64,000 bases of DNA from Delphinus delphis (GCF_949987515.2 NC_082698.1:30408070-30472069), one strand, 5' to 3'. Positions 11,590 to 22,348 are shown, counted from the first letter of the stretch. Notes: generated by a model from the sequence alone, not told the origin. Program-made: numbers and translations.

Positions 11590-11975
11590 AAAATAGAGAT
11601 GTCTCTTAAAAAATTTCAAACAATGCAGAAAAGTATGAAAAGGAAGCTGAAGTCCCCTTAAGGCCCAGCACTCAGTGGTTACAGGCACTCACATGCAGCG
11701 AACAGCCCCCAGCGAACTGGTTCTATGCATAGACCTCTACTGATATGCCTGTGAGTTTTTACATAAGTGGGCTTGGGGCATACAAGCTGTCTTGAAACCC
11801 TTTTCCCAGGGGCTGTATCAGGGACATCTTCCCTTGTCAATACAAAGGGATCTGTACTGTTTTAAATGGCTGCATGGCATTCAGTTTCACAGATGTACTG
11901 AAATTTAACTAACCGTGGCTCTGTCGACGTCCACTTAAGTTTAATATTTTTGCTTTTATAATCAATGATGACATA
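11590..11975 (-). repeat. L1M fragment (antisense)
   Basis: tggctgcatggcattcagtt, cacagatgtactgaaattta and gacgtccacttaagtttaa are the reverse of L1 ORF2-end motifs. Strongly diverged. Confidence 0.6.
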
Positions 11976-11999
11976 TATTATAATCAAAAACATAAAACC

Positions 12000-12347
12000 G
12001 GGACTTCCCTGGTGGTCCAGTGGTTAAGAATCTGCCTTCCAGTGCAGGGGACGCGGATTCGATCCCTGGTTGGGGAACTAGGATCCCACGTGCCGCGGGG
12101 CAACTGAGCTGTCGTGCCACCCCTACTGAGCTCGCGCACCTCAACGAGAGAGCCACGTGCTGCAAACTACAGAGCCCATGTGCTCTGCAACCTGCGGGCC
12201 ACAACTAGAGAAGAGAAAACCCCCACGCCACAACTCGAGAGAAGCCTGTGCACTGCGACGAAAGATCCCGCCTGCTGCAACTAAGACCTGACACAAAAAT
12301 GAATAAAATAAACAAATAACTAAATAATAAATCTTTTTTAAAAACCC
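12000..12347 (+). mobile_element. CHR SINE, long form
   Basis: Head gggacttccctggtggtcc, B-box gattcgatccctgg, long body (caactagagaagagaaaac) and an (AAATAA)-type tail. Flanks cataaaac (11991-11998) and cataaaaac (12348-12356) are a likely target duplication. Confidence 0.94.
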
Positions 12348-12841
12348 CATAAAAACACCCCAAATTCCTTGTGGTTTTGGGTTCAGGGATGAAAGTTTGA
12401 GCTGGATAGCCCAGAGGGAACCGCCTGCTTGTGGAGGGAACCAGTCTTCAGAGCTTTGAGATGACATTCTCCTTGTTTGAAGTGAGGTCGTGTGGCAGGG
12501 GGAGCAGCAAAGAGAGGCTCAGAGGTGGCCGTTTCGGGGAAGAATATTTCATTCAACAAAAAAGGCCTTTACATTGAAAAGAGCCCATCTCACGTGGAGA
12601 AGACATCCTCCCAGCATTTAGGGCGGGAAGGGGCTCAGTCTGGTGCTCTCACCAATGGCCCCGTTACCTTGGAGAGACCTCAAACCCCTCAGAGAGATCC
12701 TGTTAGAAAAGAGCTGAGGAACAGGGAATGAGTTTTTCCAGCTGCTCCAAAGGATCAGGAGCCAGGCCCAGGGGAAGGACAGAGAGAGTGATGAATTGAA
12801 TAAATTATCAGCTTGTCAACTTGGGGAGAGAGCCTGTCCTG

Positions 12842-13045
12842 GTGGAAGAAGCCTGGGCCCTAGGATCACACGGCTACGGGTCCAGATCCCTGCTCTGTCC
12901 TTTACCAGGTGGTGACCTCGGGAAGACCTCTTTGAGACATTTTTTCCTCATCTGTAAGATGGGCGCGATAACTACCTTCCAGCATCTTGTAAGGATGTAT
13001 GCAAAGCCCAGTTCCCAGAGTGTGTGGAAATCAATAACATTTTGT
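12842..13045 (+). repeat. MIR
   Basis: Sense MIR, diverged: gggccctaggatcacacgg, tgctctgtcctttaccagg, ttttttcctcatctgtaaga and ataactaccttccagc. Confidence 0.75.
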
Positions 13046-14014
13046 TCTTAGTGGAAGCAGCTCTAGAACATCACACTTCTGAAACTCTCTTAGGAAAGGG
13101 AACTTGCGGTTTTTCAGAGTAGCTTGGACTTGGGTTGGGATGGCGGAAACACCTGGAACCTTTGACCAGAGTTGGTAAATGAGGAGACTGGGCCGCAGGT
13201 AGAGCGTGTGAGTGTCTGTGTGCGTGGATGTGTGCGCGCGAGATCAGTTAAGTTATTGCTAAGCGTATGGGGGTCGCGATGATGGTGAGGAAGAGGAGGG
13301 GGCAGGGTGGCTGTGGACACGGTGCTGCACAGGAAGCCAGGTGAGATGTGGAGGTGACAGCTGGGTTTGGAGCTGGGCCTGAGTGAGATTCCGCTGTGTG
13401 TGGCTCAGTGGAAGAACTTTCTGGGGAGTGGGGTGCCTGACCCCTGGAGTGGCCTGCCTTTCCATGGCTGGGCCAACTCCCTGTGAAGAGGAGTGGCCAG
13501 CAGAGGCTGGGTGGGAGGGGGTGGGAGGTGGGGTCCATGTCCAAGGTGCCCAGGGCATGACTGGAAGGGCTGAGAGAGGAGCACGTGGTCTTGGGAGGGA
13601 GCAAGGACTGGAGGCCCTGGTGGTGTGAGTCACTGCGGGGCTCGGCCTCCCTTCCTGGGCCCTGCCTTCCTGTCCCCGCTGCAGGACTGGCCTCATGGCA
13701 GCTCCTGCCCGGAGGCCTCACTGGCTCCCTGTCTTTCCTCTGGTTCCTTTCTCAGGCCCTCTGGCTTCGACCCACCTTCCCCCAACCCTGCTTCCCACGG
13801 CTCCCAGCCCTCCAGATACTCCGGCTTTTCTCCTTCCCTGGAGTGTCCGTTCCATCCCTCTTGCTACAGATCTGCCTTGTCTTTTGGACCTCATCTTGAG
13901 TCCCACTTCCTCAGTCCCCTTAAATGGCATGGCCCTCCCTGCGCTCTCCTGCTTGGAATCTGGACAGCTTGTGGGAACCAGTGCCACCAGATGATGGCAT
14001 TGGTATCCCCAAGG

Positions 14015-14130
14015 GGCCCCTTTCTAGGTGCAGGCCATGCTCTTTGCTTGTTTATGCCTCATGTTACTCCTATGAGGTAGACAGTTATTATCCCTATTTT
14101 ATAGATGAGGAAACTGAGGCTCAGCAAGGA
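14015..14130 (-). repeat. MIR fragment close to an exon
   Basis: ctcctatgaggtagacagtt, ccctattttatagatgagg and aaactgaggctcagc; antisense MIR core. L2-like sequence (gactgagccctttcagggc) follows at about 14170-14300. Confidence 0.85.
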
Positions 14131-14487
14131 TTCTACCTGAAGAGCCTCTCTAATTGGCTAGTTTCTAAATTCTTTCCTGTGTGAATATCTTGTCTCTCCA
14201 ACGAGACTGAGCCCTTTCAGGGCAAAAGCTGCGTTTTGGGGTTCCACAGCACTCCCAGCAGTGAGTCCGTGCCCTGTGCGTTCCTGTTGGTCAAACATCT
14301 GCTGCAAAGAGGTCCCGGCTTGTTAGGACGACACAGACTTGGGGGTCCCGGGGCTTGGCTGGGAAGCACCCAGCCCCGTTGGCGAGATGGTTGACTTAAG
14401 CCACGTGGAGAGGGAGCTCGGAGCGGAGCCCTGGCCTGGGGGCACCCTGGGCAGCTCACCATCTCCTTCTCTCCTTTCCTCCCCCAG

Positions 14488-14559
14488 GGAACTCAACGGC
14501 AACAAAATCACTCGGATCCATAAGAATGACTTTGCGGGACTCAAGCAGCTGCGGGTGCT
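14488..14559 (+). CDS. SLIT1: SLIT1 LRR exon (probably exon 2, first LRR of domain 1)
   Basis: This 72-bp internal exon follows a polypyrimidine tract and AG (cctttcctcccccag) and ends at CT|GTGAGTATGG. The first base completes a codon split by the upstream intron, 23 codons follow, and the last two bases (CT) are completed to Leu by the next exon, so both introns are phase 2. The peptide begins [11 protein letters not shown] and continues [12 protein letters not shown], a standard LRR with the LxLxxN...F..L pattern. RIHKND and GLKQLRVL match SLIT1; from memory SLIT2 has ITKTDFAGLRHL and SLIT3 ITKMDFAGLKNL here. The repeat is part of the Robo-binding N-terminal LRR region, although the main Robo contact is in the second LRR domain. 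The Lys after NGN differs from the Asn I recall in human SLIT1. Confidence 0.97.
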
Positions 14560-16802
14560 GTGAGTATGGCATGCTGCTGCCGTTTATAACCTTTCTCCTG
14601 CCCCCTCCCCTCAGTGGCGGTCTCACGGCAGAGCCCTGGTTGTGGGTCGTAGGGTTGTAGGCCAGCTGGGCCCCTCCCCTGCGCAGTCAGTCTTGGGATG
14701 CCGTGAGCGGGTGGGTGGAGGTGTGCCAAGTCCTGACCCAGAGTGGCCACTGTCTCCCATATGGCTGAGAAAATTGGGCATGAATTGGGCACCAGTAGTC
14801 ACTTCCTGGCAGGACCTGGGAAGATGGGGCTGCCTTGTCCATTGGCTGGCTTCTGGGGTGAAGGAACACCAGGCCTGCTCAGGCTGCCGTAACAAAAGAC
14901 CAGCGACTGGGTGGCTGAAACAACAGAAATTAATTTTCTCCCAGTTCTGGAGGCTGGGAGTCTAAGATCGAGGTGCCGTAAGGGTTGGTCTGTGGGAGGC
15001 CTCTGTTCCGGGCACCTTCTCGCTGCGTCCTCACGTGGCCTTTCCTCTGTGTGCACACAGAGAGATCTCTGCTGTCTCTTCTTCTTACCGGGACACCAGT
15101 CCTATCAGATTAGGGCCCCATCCTTACGACCTCATTTAGCCTTAATTACGTACCTTATCTCCGAACACTGTCACATTGGGGGTAAGAACTTCAGTGTATG
15201 AATTTTGGGGCGGGGGGGATGACCCAATTCAGTCTATAACAGTCTCTGCAGCTCTTTTGAACTTGTGCCCCAGAAAGACTTCCCAGCAAGGCCACAGACC
15301 CCCTGACTTGAGGAGGAAGTGACTGGGAGCCGTTGAGGACAGAGGTGACTCCCCTCAGGTGCCTGATAGTGGCCGACATTGGAGGTGGCAGGCATGACTT
15401 TGTCGGGGTGGCCACCAACCAGCGAAGGCACCTGCCTTGTCAGGCTGTGCAGGGCTGAGGAGCAAGGGGAAGGGGTGGATCCCTTCACCCGCTCCTGCTC
15501 TGTTGATCTTGGGGTGCAGAGACACCCCTACATGTGTGCATTCTGATGTGAGGGTGTCTCAGCCCACAAACTCAGGTGTGCAGGGAAGAAGGGCATTTTA
15601 AAATTTTCTCTGCATCAGTTTCGACTTTGAGCCCACATCCCACCTGGCTGGCAGGAAATTCATTAGCAGACAGTCATTGGGTCCCTCATTCCCTACTCCC
15701 AGGGTAATGCAGGGGTCCTGGGGCCTCAGTTCTTTCAGAACTATGGACTTTGCAGCTCGGAAGGTCTTTGGAGGAGCTGGTGACCCTGTGGTCGATCCTT
15801 TCTGGGATTGTAACTGTCAGGCGCTGGGGAAGGGGTCTCTGCGTCTCCAGAACCACTGACTTCGGAACCCTTCCCAGGCTGAGGAATCTCTTCGGAGTCT
15901 GGGGAAGCCCTCCCTCCTGCCTGGTGTTACCCTTCCCCCCACCTCCCCGCACACCACCCAGCATAAGCTCCTCAACAGCACAGCGTTTTTGGAAACAAAG
16001 CAGAGGAAGAGAAGTGTCTGGTGGCAGCTTCTGCCCCCTGCCCAGCCCCAAACTTCATTTGAGGCGCTTGCGGGAGCACATAAGCCACCTGCTTGAGAGT
16101 AGGGAGGGGAAAACACGGGAGAAAGACATACCTGATGAGCTCAAAAATTACCACGCAGCAAGTGATCTGCCGGTGAAGAGTGCTGCCCTGCCAGCTGGAG
16201 GTTCTGGGTTTCAGGGCGCGTTGGTGGTAAGGAGGGGCAGAGTCCCCCAGAGCCAGGTGGTTCAGTAGGCAGCAGATGTGGCCAGGCGGAGCGGGGGAGC
16301 AGGCAGCGGGGGTGTTGTCTGCCAACTGCAGAGTGTGTTTGCCGCACGTGTGGGCTGGGCCCAGTTGGTACATGCTCCTCTCCCCCCGCTACTGGCCGAT
16401 CTCCCCTGCTCTGCCCCCCGGGACATGCACGCTCTGGGCCGGAGAAGGGCACGTGCGCCAGCAGCACAGAGCCAGCCCCCACTGCCTGGGTGCGGGCTTC
16501 CCTGAGCATGCCTTTGGAGCAATGGCCTGGTGCTCTGGTGGCCCGTGGCCTTCTGCCATGCAGGCAGCTTCAGAGGGTCAGCATGGGGTAGGGCCGGAAG
16601 CACATCTGGCTGCTGGAGCTGGGTGTGTTGAAGAGCCTGTGTCGGGAACTTGCAAAGCTGTGAGGAAGTTTTGTTGGCTCAGGCCAGGGCTCAGATCTGT
16701 GTGCGTTGCGGGCATTGCTCCTGTTTCACTCCCTTGTGCCAGCTGTCTCTAGGAGTCCTCGTCCACCATCCTGGAGCTGTTCTTGTCTCTTTCCTTCCCC
16801 AG
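14560..16802 (+). other. SLIT1: SLIT1 intron (probably intron 2), 2.2 kb
   Basis: Bounded by GTGAGT and AG. It contains one MaLR-type LTR (14884-15243, minus strand). The remaining 15245-16800 is GC-rich and repeat-poor. Around 16270-16500 it has scattered CpGs and GC-rich motifs but no recognisable gene. The ORFs on both strands in that part overlap each other in several frames, as expected from low stop-codon density in GC-rich DNA. Confidence 0.85.
14884..15243 (-). mobile_element. MaLR-type LTR (MST/MLT1-like), antisense
   Basis: Reverse of the classic LTR: gctgccgtaacaaaagacc, cccagttctggaggctggga, cctcacgtggcctttcctct, ggacaccagtcctatcagat and cagtgtatgaattttgg, ending attcagtctataacag. 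Solo LTR with no coding sequence, 324 bp downstream of the first LRR exon. Confidence 0.85.
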
Positions 16803-16874
16803 GCAGCTGATGGAGAACCAGATTGGAGTGGTGGAACGCGGGGCTTTCGACGACATGAAGGAACTGGAGCGGCT
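16803..16874 (+). CDS. SLIT1: SLIT1 LRR exon (probably exon 3, second LRR)
   Basis: This 72-bp exon lies between acceptor tttccttccccag and donor CT|GTGAGTATCT, again with phase-2 introns. Joined to the previous exon, the split codon CT|G gives Leu; the exon then reads [23 protein letters not shown] and ends with CT of the next Leu. LRR positions are conserved (leucine, N of ENQ, F of GAF, L of ELERL). [11 protein letters not shown] is SLIT1-like; SLIT2 and SLIT3 have FQDLK here (from memory). The Val-Val in IGVVERG differs conservatively from the Ala-Val I recall in human. Nothing is broken: the frame is open and both splice sites are consensus. Confidence 0.97.
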
Positions 16875-17399
16875 GTGAGTATCTGTGGGCACAGGCTCAG
16901 GAGGGCGGTGGGGACTGGCGCCGCGTGGACTCGAGAGGCTGAGCCTGGTGGCAGGAGGGGGTGCTCAGGGACAGGACTGCACGCCCAGCCTGCCTCTCGC
17001 CTGCTAATGGGGGCCAGGGGCAGCTGTAGCCGTGGAAGGGGTCGCAGCGTCATCGTGAGATGATGGCAGAGACAGCTGGAGGTGTCCTCACTGCATATTC
17101 TAAACACAGGCTATCCTTGTTGTTTTTCCCTGAGAACGCATCATGGCACAAAATCCACACAGTACAGAGGCAGTGAAATTTATTCCTATAATCTTATACT
17201 CCAGGCATAACCACTGTTATTGATTTGTGTGGCTTTAAAGGAAGCACTAATGTGCCAGGGGGACCAACCGCAGGGAAGCCCTTAGGAGCAGTGTCTTGGG
17301 TGCTTGAGGCCACAACACAGAACTGAAGGTGTTGTTTTCTGATTTGCATCATTTGTTCCTTAGGGGGCTTTTGAGTTAATAGGTCTTGATCAGTTTTTA

Positions 17400-17985
17400 C
17401 CAGATTTCAGATTGGCAATAATGAGAAAAAAAAAAAGGCGGCAGTATGGGTGAGGCGGGTGATGGCCACTCACATTCATCGTGGTCACCGGCCTCATTTT
17501 TCTGCTTTGGTTTGGCTGTAGGTGTCCAGAGTTCTAAAGTTCCTGCCTTTTGAACCAGAAAGTCCATTTGATTTTAAGGAAATAATCAGAGACATGGCTA
17601 AAAATTTATATATCAGGATCTTCATTGCACATTGTTTAACTACAACAAAAAAATTGGAAACACCCATTCTGGTGGAGATATAAGATATAAAGTCACATTT
17701 CTGAAGAACTATTAAGGCCATAGGAATGTGTCTACAATATCACATTAAGTGCAAAAGGCAGGAAGTACATTTATACTAGGCAGGATTTTAATAAATGAAA
17801 GGCAGGATTTTATTTACACATTTACATTTGTGTAAATAAAATCAACTTGTATATGTACAGAATACAGGAGGAAGAAAATAAATGAGACTATTAACTCTCA
17901 TCACCTGGAGTGGTGGGATAACAGTTAACTTTATTCTTTATGCTTTTCTTTTTTTGTGGATTTTTTTCCAATGAGTTTATGATGA
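17400..17985 (+). repeat. L1M fragment (sense)
   Basis: catggctaaaaatttatata, aaaaaaattggaaacaccc, gtctacaatatcacattaag and ggtgggataacagttaac resemble the L1M ORF2 end and 3'-UTR. It contains the hairpin at 17806-17843. Confidence 0.65.
17806..17843. repeat. Perfect 15-bp inverted repeat
   Basis: Arms gattttatttacaca (17806-17820) and tgtgtaaataaaatc (17829-17843) are exact reverse complements around an 8-nt loop. Just upstream, aggcaggatttta occurs twice, 21 bp apart (17779-17791 and 17800-17812). Confidence 0.95.
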
Positions 17986-18235
17986 TAATTATAGCTATTA
18001 TTGATTGCCTTACTCTATGCCAGGCACCAAGATAAGTGCTTTGTCCTCTAATATCTCATTTAATCCTTAAAACAACACTGTGGTCAGTGGTATCTTACGG
18101 ATACCACAGAGAAGCGGAGGTGCACAGAAGTTAAGGCACTTGCCTTATGAGATGATTATTAAATGGTTAAGTGCAGAAACGGGGGTTAGAACCCGGATCA
18201 TTTTGCCTCCAGAGCCCAAGCTCTTAATGGCTGTA
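17985..18235 (-). repeat. MIR, nearly full length
   Basis: ttactctatgccaggcacc, ctcatttaatccttaaaac, tgcacagaagttaaggcac and ccagagcccaagctcttaa; antisense MIR. Confidence 0.88.
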
Positions 18236-18271
18236 ACCTAATACCTTACTTTTCTCTTTTACTCTAAAGAA

Positions 18272-18303
18272 AATAAGGTATTAAATAAATAAGGTATTAA
18301 ATA
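18272..18303. repeat. 16-bp tandem duplication
   Basis: Two perfect adjacent copies of aataaggtattaaata. Confidence 0.95.
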
Positions 18304-19359
18304 ACTGGAAAGAATATGGTTGCCTTCCTGCTGCCTGGAGAAAAACCAAGTTGAACTTTTCCTCATCCAGGCCTAAAATGGAGCCGTAAGGAGCCCAAAG
18401 CTAGAACAGATAATTCATCCTGTGTTAGTTTTCTTTAAAATGCTCAGAACAAAATACGCATTCATGACCTGGTTATGAGGGGCTGATTTGGTCCTAACCC
18501 ATTCCGGCTCCAGCTCCGGGGCTGCCATGCCCTGGGGAAGGAGGAAAGGTGGGAAGGAGTCTAGACATGACTGGTGGCCCATGTCACATCTGCTGCTGCC
18601 ACCCAAGGCTGGGCATGGTGCTTCTTTTTGAGTCATAATGTGTCACTGCAGACTTTGTCCCTTCTGTCCTTTTCCAGTTCCTTTCTTCCGGGGTGGGTCA
18701 CCAGCAACTGCGTGGTGGGCAGTTACTGGGGTGTGCGATTGCTCTGTCCCTGGGGACGTCCAGTGCTGGCCGTGGATGGCCCTCTCCTCTGAATTGTCAG
18801 AGACCAATGGTGGATCAGTTAATCATAAAAGTTGGATAAAGTGGGGAGTCATAAAAGCCATACATACTCTAAACATTTCATTTTATGTTAAAATATATAA
18901 TGTGCATTTACTGACCCTCCCCGCCCCCGTTTTTGTTTATTTTTTTTTTGGCCAAGGTCTTACTTTTTAGTGTGAGATGCTGATTGGAGTTCTGTATTAT
19001 TTTCCTCGCCTAAACCACACACATATACCCTGCTTACGATTTTTGGTTTTGGTTTCTTTAAGGTGGAATGAAATTCTTAGAAGGCCCTTGGAAGCAATCT
19101 GGCAGGAGAATTCTGAATTTCTTTTATGACTTCCCTGCTTGCCCCCTGCCGCCCAGTCTTTTACTTAATTCCACAACTCTTTAATTAACAACTTTCCTTT
19201 TATTGACTCTTACCAAGGCATTCAACCAGTTTTTGTAGAGATGACTCTCTCTTTTCATGCTAGTATTGATATTTCGTTCATTTAGGTAATTGTCAGTTCG
19301 ATTATATAATTATAAGTACCTCTGGCATAAACAGCTTGGGAACAGACATGATTGGTTCT

Positions 19360-19535
19360 TGTGCGCAGTTACAGACTCGCGCGCAGAAGCAGAAGTGTGC
19401 GGTGCTGCCAGCCGTGAGGATTGGTGGGTCACAGGCATCGGTTGTCTGATGTTGGGGGGCGGGGCGCTCGGTCACCCTGGGCCGGCTGAGGGTGACCGTG
19501 TAACGTGGAGGCTGCCGAGGTGGGAGACGGGGAAA
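19360..19535. promoter_or_regulatory. CpG-dense segment with a GC box (putative regulatory element)
   Basis: About 15 CpGs in about 175 bp, including ctcgcgcgcag, and an Sp1-like ggggggcggggcg, against a CpG-poor intron. It is shorter than a formal CpG island. No transcription start evidence is available, so the regulatory role is inferred from composition only. Confidence 0.35.
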
Positions 19536-20459
19536 GGCAGGCTTCAGAACCCACCTCTCCCACTCGATGGTGAGACTTGGGTGAGCCACTCATCTCTGGG
19601 CATCCCAGTCCCCTCAGCTATCAAAGAGACAGCTCAACGAAGTCTACAAACATATTCTGAGAACTGAGAGCCCAGCCACGTGGTGAGATGGTGGTGGTCA
19701 AACCGTCCCCCTGGGGTTGTTTCTGGGAGGAGACAGGAGGGTTATGTGCATGACCGTGATGCTTTGTACTCAAGAGAGAGAAACGCACCTTTTCATTCTG
19801 CTTTCCCTCTGATGGTGAGGTAATGCCTATAACGCGTTTATTCTGGTGCCTGGCACAGAGTAAGGTACGGCTAGTTGGGACTCACGACTATTGTTGTTAT
19901 TCTTAGCTTCCTGTAGGTCCCTCACCACACTGGGTCCCTCCTTTGATTTTCTACTTTAAACTAGCTATTTAAACTAGCCTTTTCCTCTTAAGTGTTTTTC
20001 AGAAATTAAAGCCAGAAAAATGAGAAGGTCTTGGGGGAAAACAAAACAAAACAAAACCCAGTGATTTCCAGGCAGTGTAAATACAGGATTAATTTATCAG
20101 ACGAGGTTAAGGAACTTGGAGCGATCTGATGTCTACTCCTGTTGCTTTAAGATTACATTGGTGGTCCCTTTTTTTCCGAGGCAGTGATGTGTTTCCCTAG
20201 GAGCCTGCCCTTTAGAGTAAACTTCTCACAGCTTGTCTAAAATTGCAACCCTAATTGTACCGTGTTAGAAAATGGTACCTTTCTCACATATCAGATGAAA
20301 AGTGACCTCCTAGGAGGTAACCACAGACCAGTTACTACTGGCTACATCGAATTATATTTCTTCCTTCCTCCCAGCAAAAGAAAGCTTTTTTCCAGTTGGT
20401 TTATCATCCTCTAGAACTGTTAAAGGAGATGGTTGTGAGAAATTCAAAGTATACGGTAG

Positions 20460-20745
20460 GGCTTCCCTGGTGGCACAGTGGTTAAGAATCCGCCTGCCAG
20501 TGCAGGGGACACGAATTCGAGCCCTGGTCCAGGAAGATCCCACATGCCGCGGAGCAGCTAAGCCCGTGTGCCACAACTACTGAGGCCCGTGTGCCTAGAG
20601 CCTGTGCTCCACAGCAAGAGAAGCCACCGCGATGAGAAGCCCACACACTACAGCAAAGAGTAGCCCCCATTCACCACAGCTAGAGAAAGCCTGTGCACAG
20701 CAGTGAAGACCCAACGTAGCCATAAATAAATAAATAAATTTATAG
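20460..20745 (+). mobile_element. CHR SINE, long form (left unit of a composite block)
   Basis: Starts ggcttccctggtggcacag, B-box ttcgagccctgg, ends in (AAATAAAT) repeats. The 11 bp immediately to its left (gtatacggtag, 20449-20459) do not recur at its own right end but do recur at 21647-21657, after the third SINE. Confidence 0.93.
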
Positions 20746-20875
20746 AATGAAGTTTTTTAAAAAATTCAGACCCCTTAGCCTGGCCCTCAAGGCCAGACAG
20801 GATCTGCTCCCAATCTACTTTGCCAGTTTTACTTTCAAAACCTCACCTTCTCATCAAAGATAGCCCTCTGATGGT

Positions 20876-21151
20876 GACTTCCCTGGTGGCCCAGTGGGTA
20901 AGACTCCACGCTCCCGATGCAGGTGGCCTAGGTTCAATCCCTGGTCGGGGAACTAGATCCTGCATGCATGCCGCAACTAAGAGTTTGCATGCCACAGCTG
21001 AGGAGTCCGAATGCTGCAACTAAAGATCCCGCATGCTGCAATTAAGACCCGGCACAGCCAAAATAAGTAAGCAAATAAATAAATAAATAAAATATTTTAA
21101 AAAAGAAAGAAAATTGGTTACATATCTAAAGATCAGCTTATTTTTAAAAAA
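20876..21151 (+). mobile_element. CHR-related SINE with a 16-bp TSD and an extra tail
   Basis: Head gacttccctggtggcccag and B-box ttcaatccctggtcgg; body older than its neighbours. Identical flanks aaagatagccctctga at 20856-20871 and 21152-21167. Between the A-rich tail (to about 21112) and the second flank lies about 33 nt of non-A sequence, then a run of A's. Confidence 0.9.
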
Positions 21152-21342
21152 AAAGATAGCCCTCTGACAGCCCCCGTATGTGGGGACATATTCTTAGACC
21201 CCCCAAAGCTTTACCCAAACCTCTCTTGTGCCTCTAGCTGAGCTCAGCTAATGTCATGTATTCATTTGGCAAATAAATGTGTTGCACGCCTACTATGTGC
21301 CAGACACTGTGGTGGGCTCTGTGACACAAGAGTGGACCAGAG

Positions 21343-21646
21343 GGACTTCCCTGGCGGCACAGTGGTTAAGAATCTGCCTGCCAATGCAGGGGACACGGTT
21401 TGGAGCCCTGGTCTAGGAAGATCCCACATGCCGCGGAGCAGCTAAGCCCGTGCACCACAACTACTGAGCCTACGTTCTAGAGCCCACAAGCCACAACTAC
21501 TGAGCCCATGTGTCACAACTACTGAAGCCTGCGTGCTTAGAGCCCATGCTCCACAACAAGAGAAGCCACCACAGTGAGAAGCCCGCGCACAGCAATGAAG
21601 ACCCAACACAGCCAAAAATAAAATAAATAAAAATTAAAAAAAAAAT
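21343..21646 (+). mobile_element. CHR SINE, long form (right unit of the composite block)
   Basis: Head gacttccctggcggcacag, full body including cacagtgagaagcccgc, and A-rich tail. Its left flank is an ancient repeat that stops abruptly at the SINE and does not resume afterwards; its right flank is gtatacggtag, matching the left flank of the SINE at 20460. Confidence 0.93.
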
Positions 21647-21689
21647 GTATACGGTAGACTGGAGGGCAGGGGCTGCATTTTCTGCAGCC

Positions 21690-21822
21690 TTGACGTGCAC
21701 CCAGATCACTTGGGGACCTGGTTGAGATGCAGATCCTGAGTCAACAGCTCTGGGGTAACCTGGGATAGTGCAGCTCTTACCACCTCCCTGTTGATGTCCC
21801 TGCAGGTGGTCCGTAGACACAG
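21690..21822 (+). mobile_element. MER5A-like remnant
   Basis: gcacccagatcacttgggg, gagatgcagatcctgagtc and tgcaggtggtccgtagac follow the MER5A order. Confidence 0.7.
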
Positions 21823-22069
21823 TGTGATTACCAAGGTTCCATACTTTATAGGTGTCACTGCCCCCCACCCCAGTTGGGCTGGAGTGCTACACTTCAGTGT
21901 CAGAGAATTGGTTGCCTAAGGTGACAAGATGAGTCTGGTTAAACTTCACTGCCTTCCTGGGACAAGTCTGAGTCCTTTCTACGTTGTCTTTTCAGGCCAC
22001 ATTCCAGAACCAGACTTCTCACTCCTGCCTGTGTCTATAATACTGAATAGTTGTCTGTCCACCAATAGA

Positions 22070-22348
22070 GGAATTGGGAGGGTGGCATGAATTGGGAGAT
22101 TAGGTTTGACATAAATACACCATCTGGTGTAAAATAGATAGCTAGTGGGAACCTGTGGTATAGCACAGGGAACTCAGCTCAGTGCTCTGTGACGACCTAG
22201 AGGGGTGGGATGTGGGGGGCAGTGAGGTCCAAGAGGGAGGAGATATAGGTATACATATAGCTGATTCACTTCATTGTACCGCAGAAACTAACACAACATT
22301 GTAAAGCAATTATACTCCAATAAAAAATTTTTAAAAATTAAAAAAAAT
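22070..22348 (+). mobile_element. Younger L1 3' end (cetartiodactyl type)
   Basis: gtggtatagcacagggaact, atacatatagctgattcact, actaacacaacattgtaaag and tatactccaataaaaaat are the 3'-UTR end and polyadenylation region. 5'-truncated. It appears nested in an older L1M (22030-22065 and 22349-22560). Confidence 0.85.

Larger units (their letters stand above)
1..14487 (+). other. SLIT1: 3' part of SLIT1 intron (probably intron 1)
   Basis: Non-coding. It holds two old L1 copies with a young SINE (165-2530), a MaLR LTR (2722-3206), MER5A and MER2-like DNA transposon remnants, a nested L1/MIR, four CHR SINEs, an ancient dispersed repeat (7045-8500) and several MIRs. I recognise nothing in 3210-3570, 3735-4365 (purine- and G-rich), 6760-7040, 8500-9400, 10030-10960, 12360-12840 and 13045-14010, all GC-moderate to GC-rich unique-looking sequence. 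Short ORFs there show no protein family. Confidence 0.85.
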
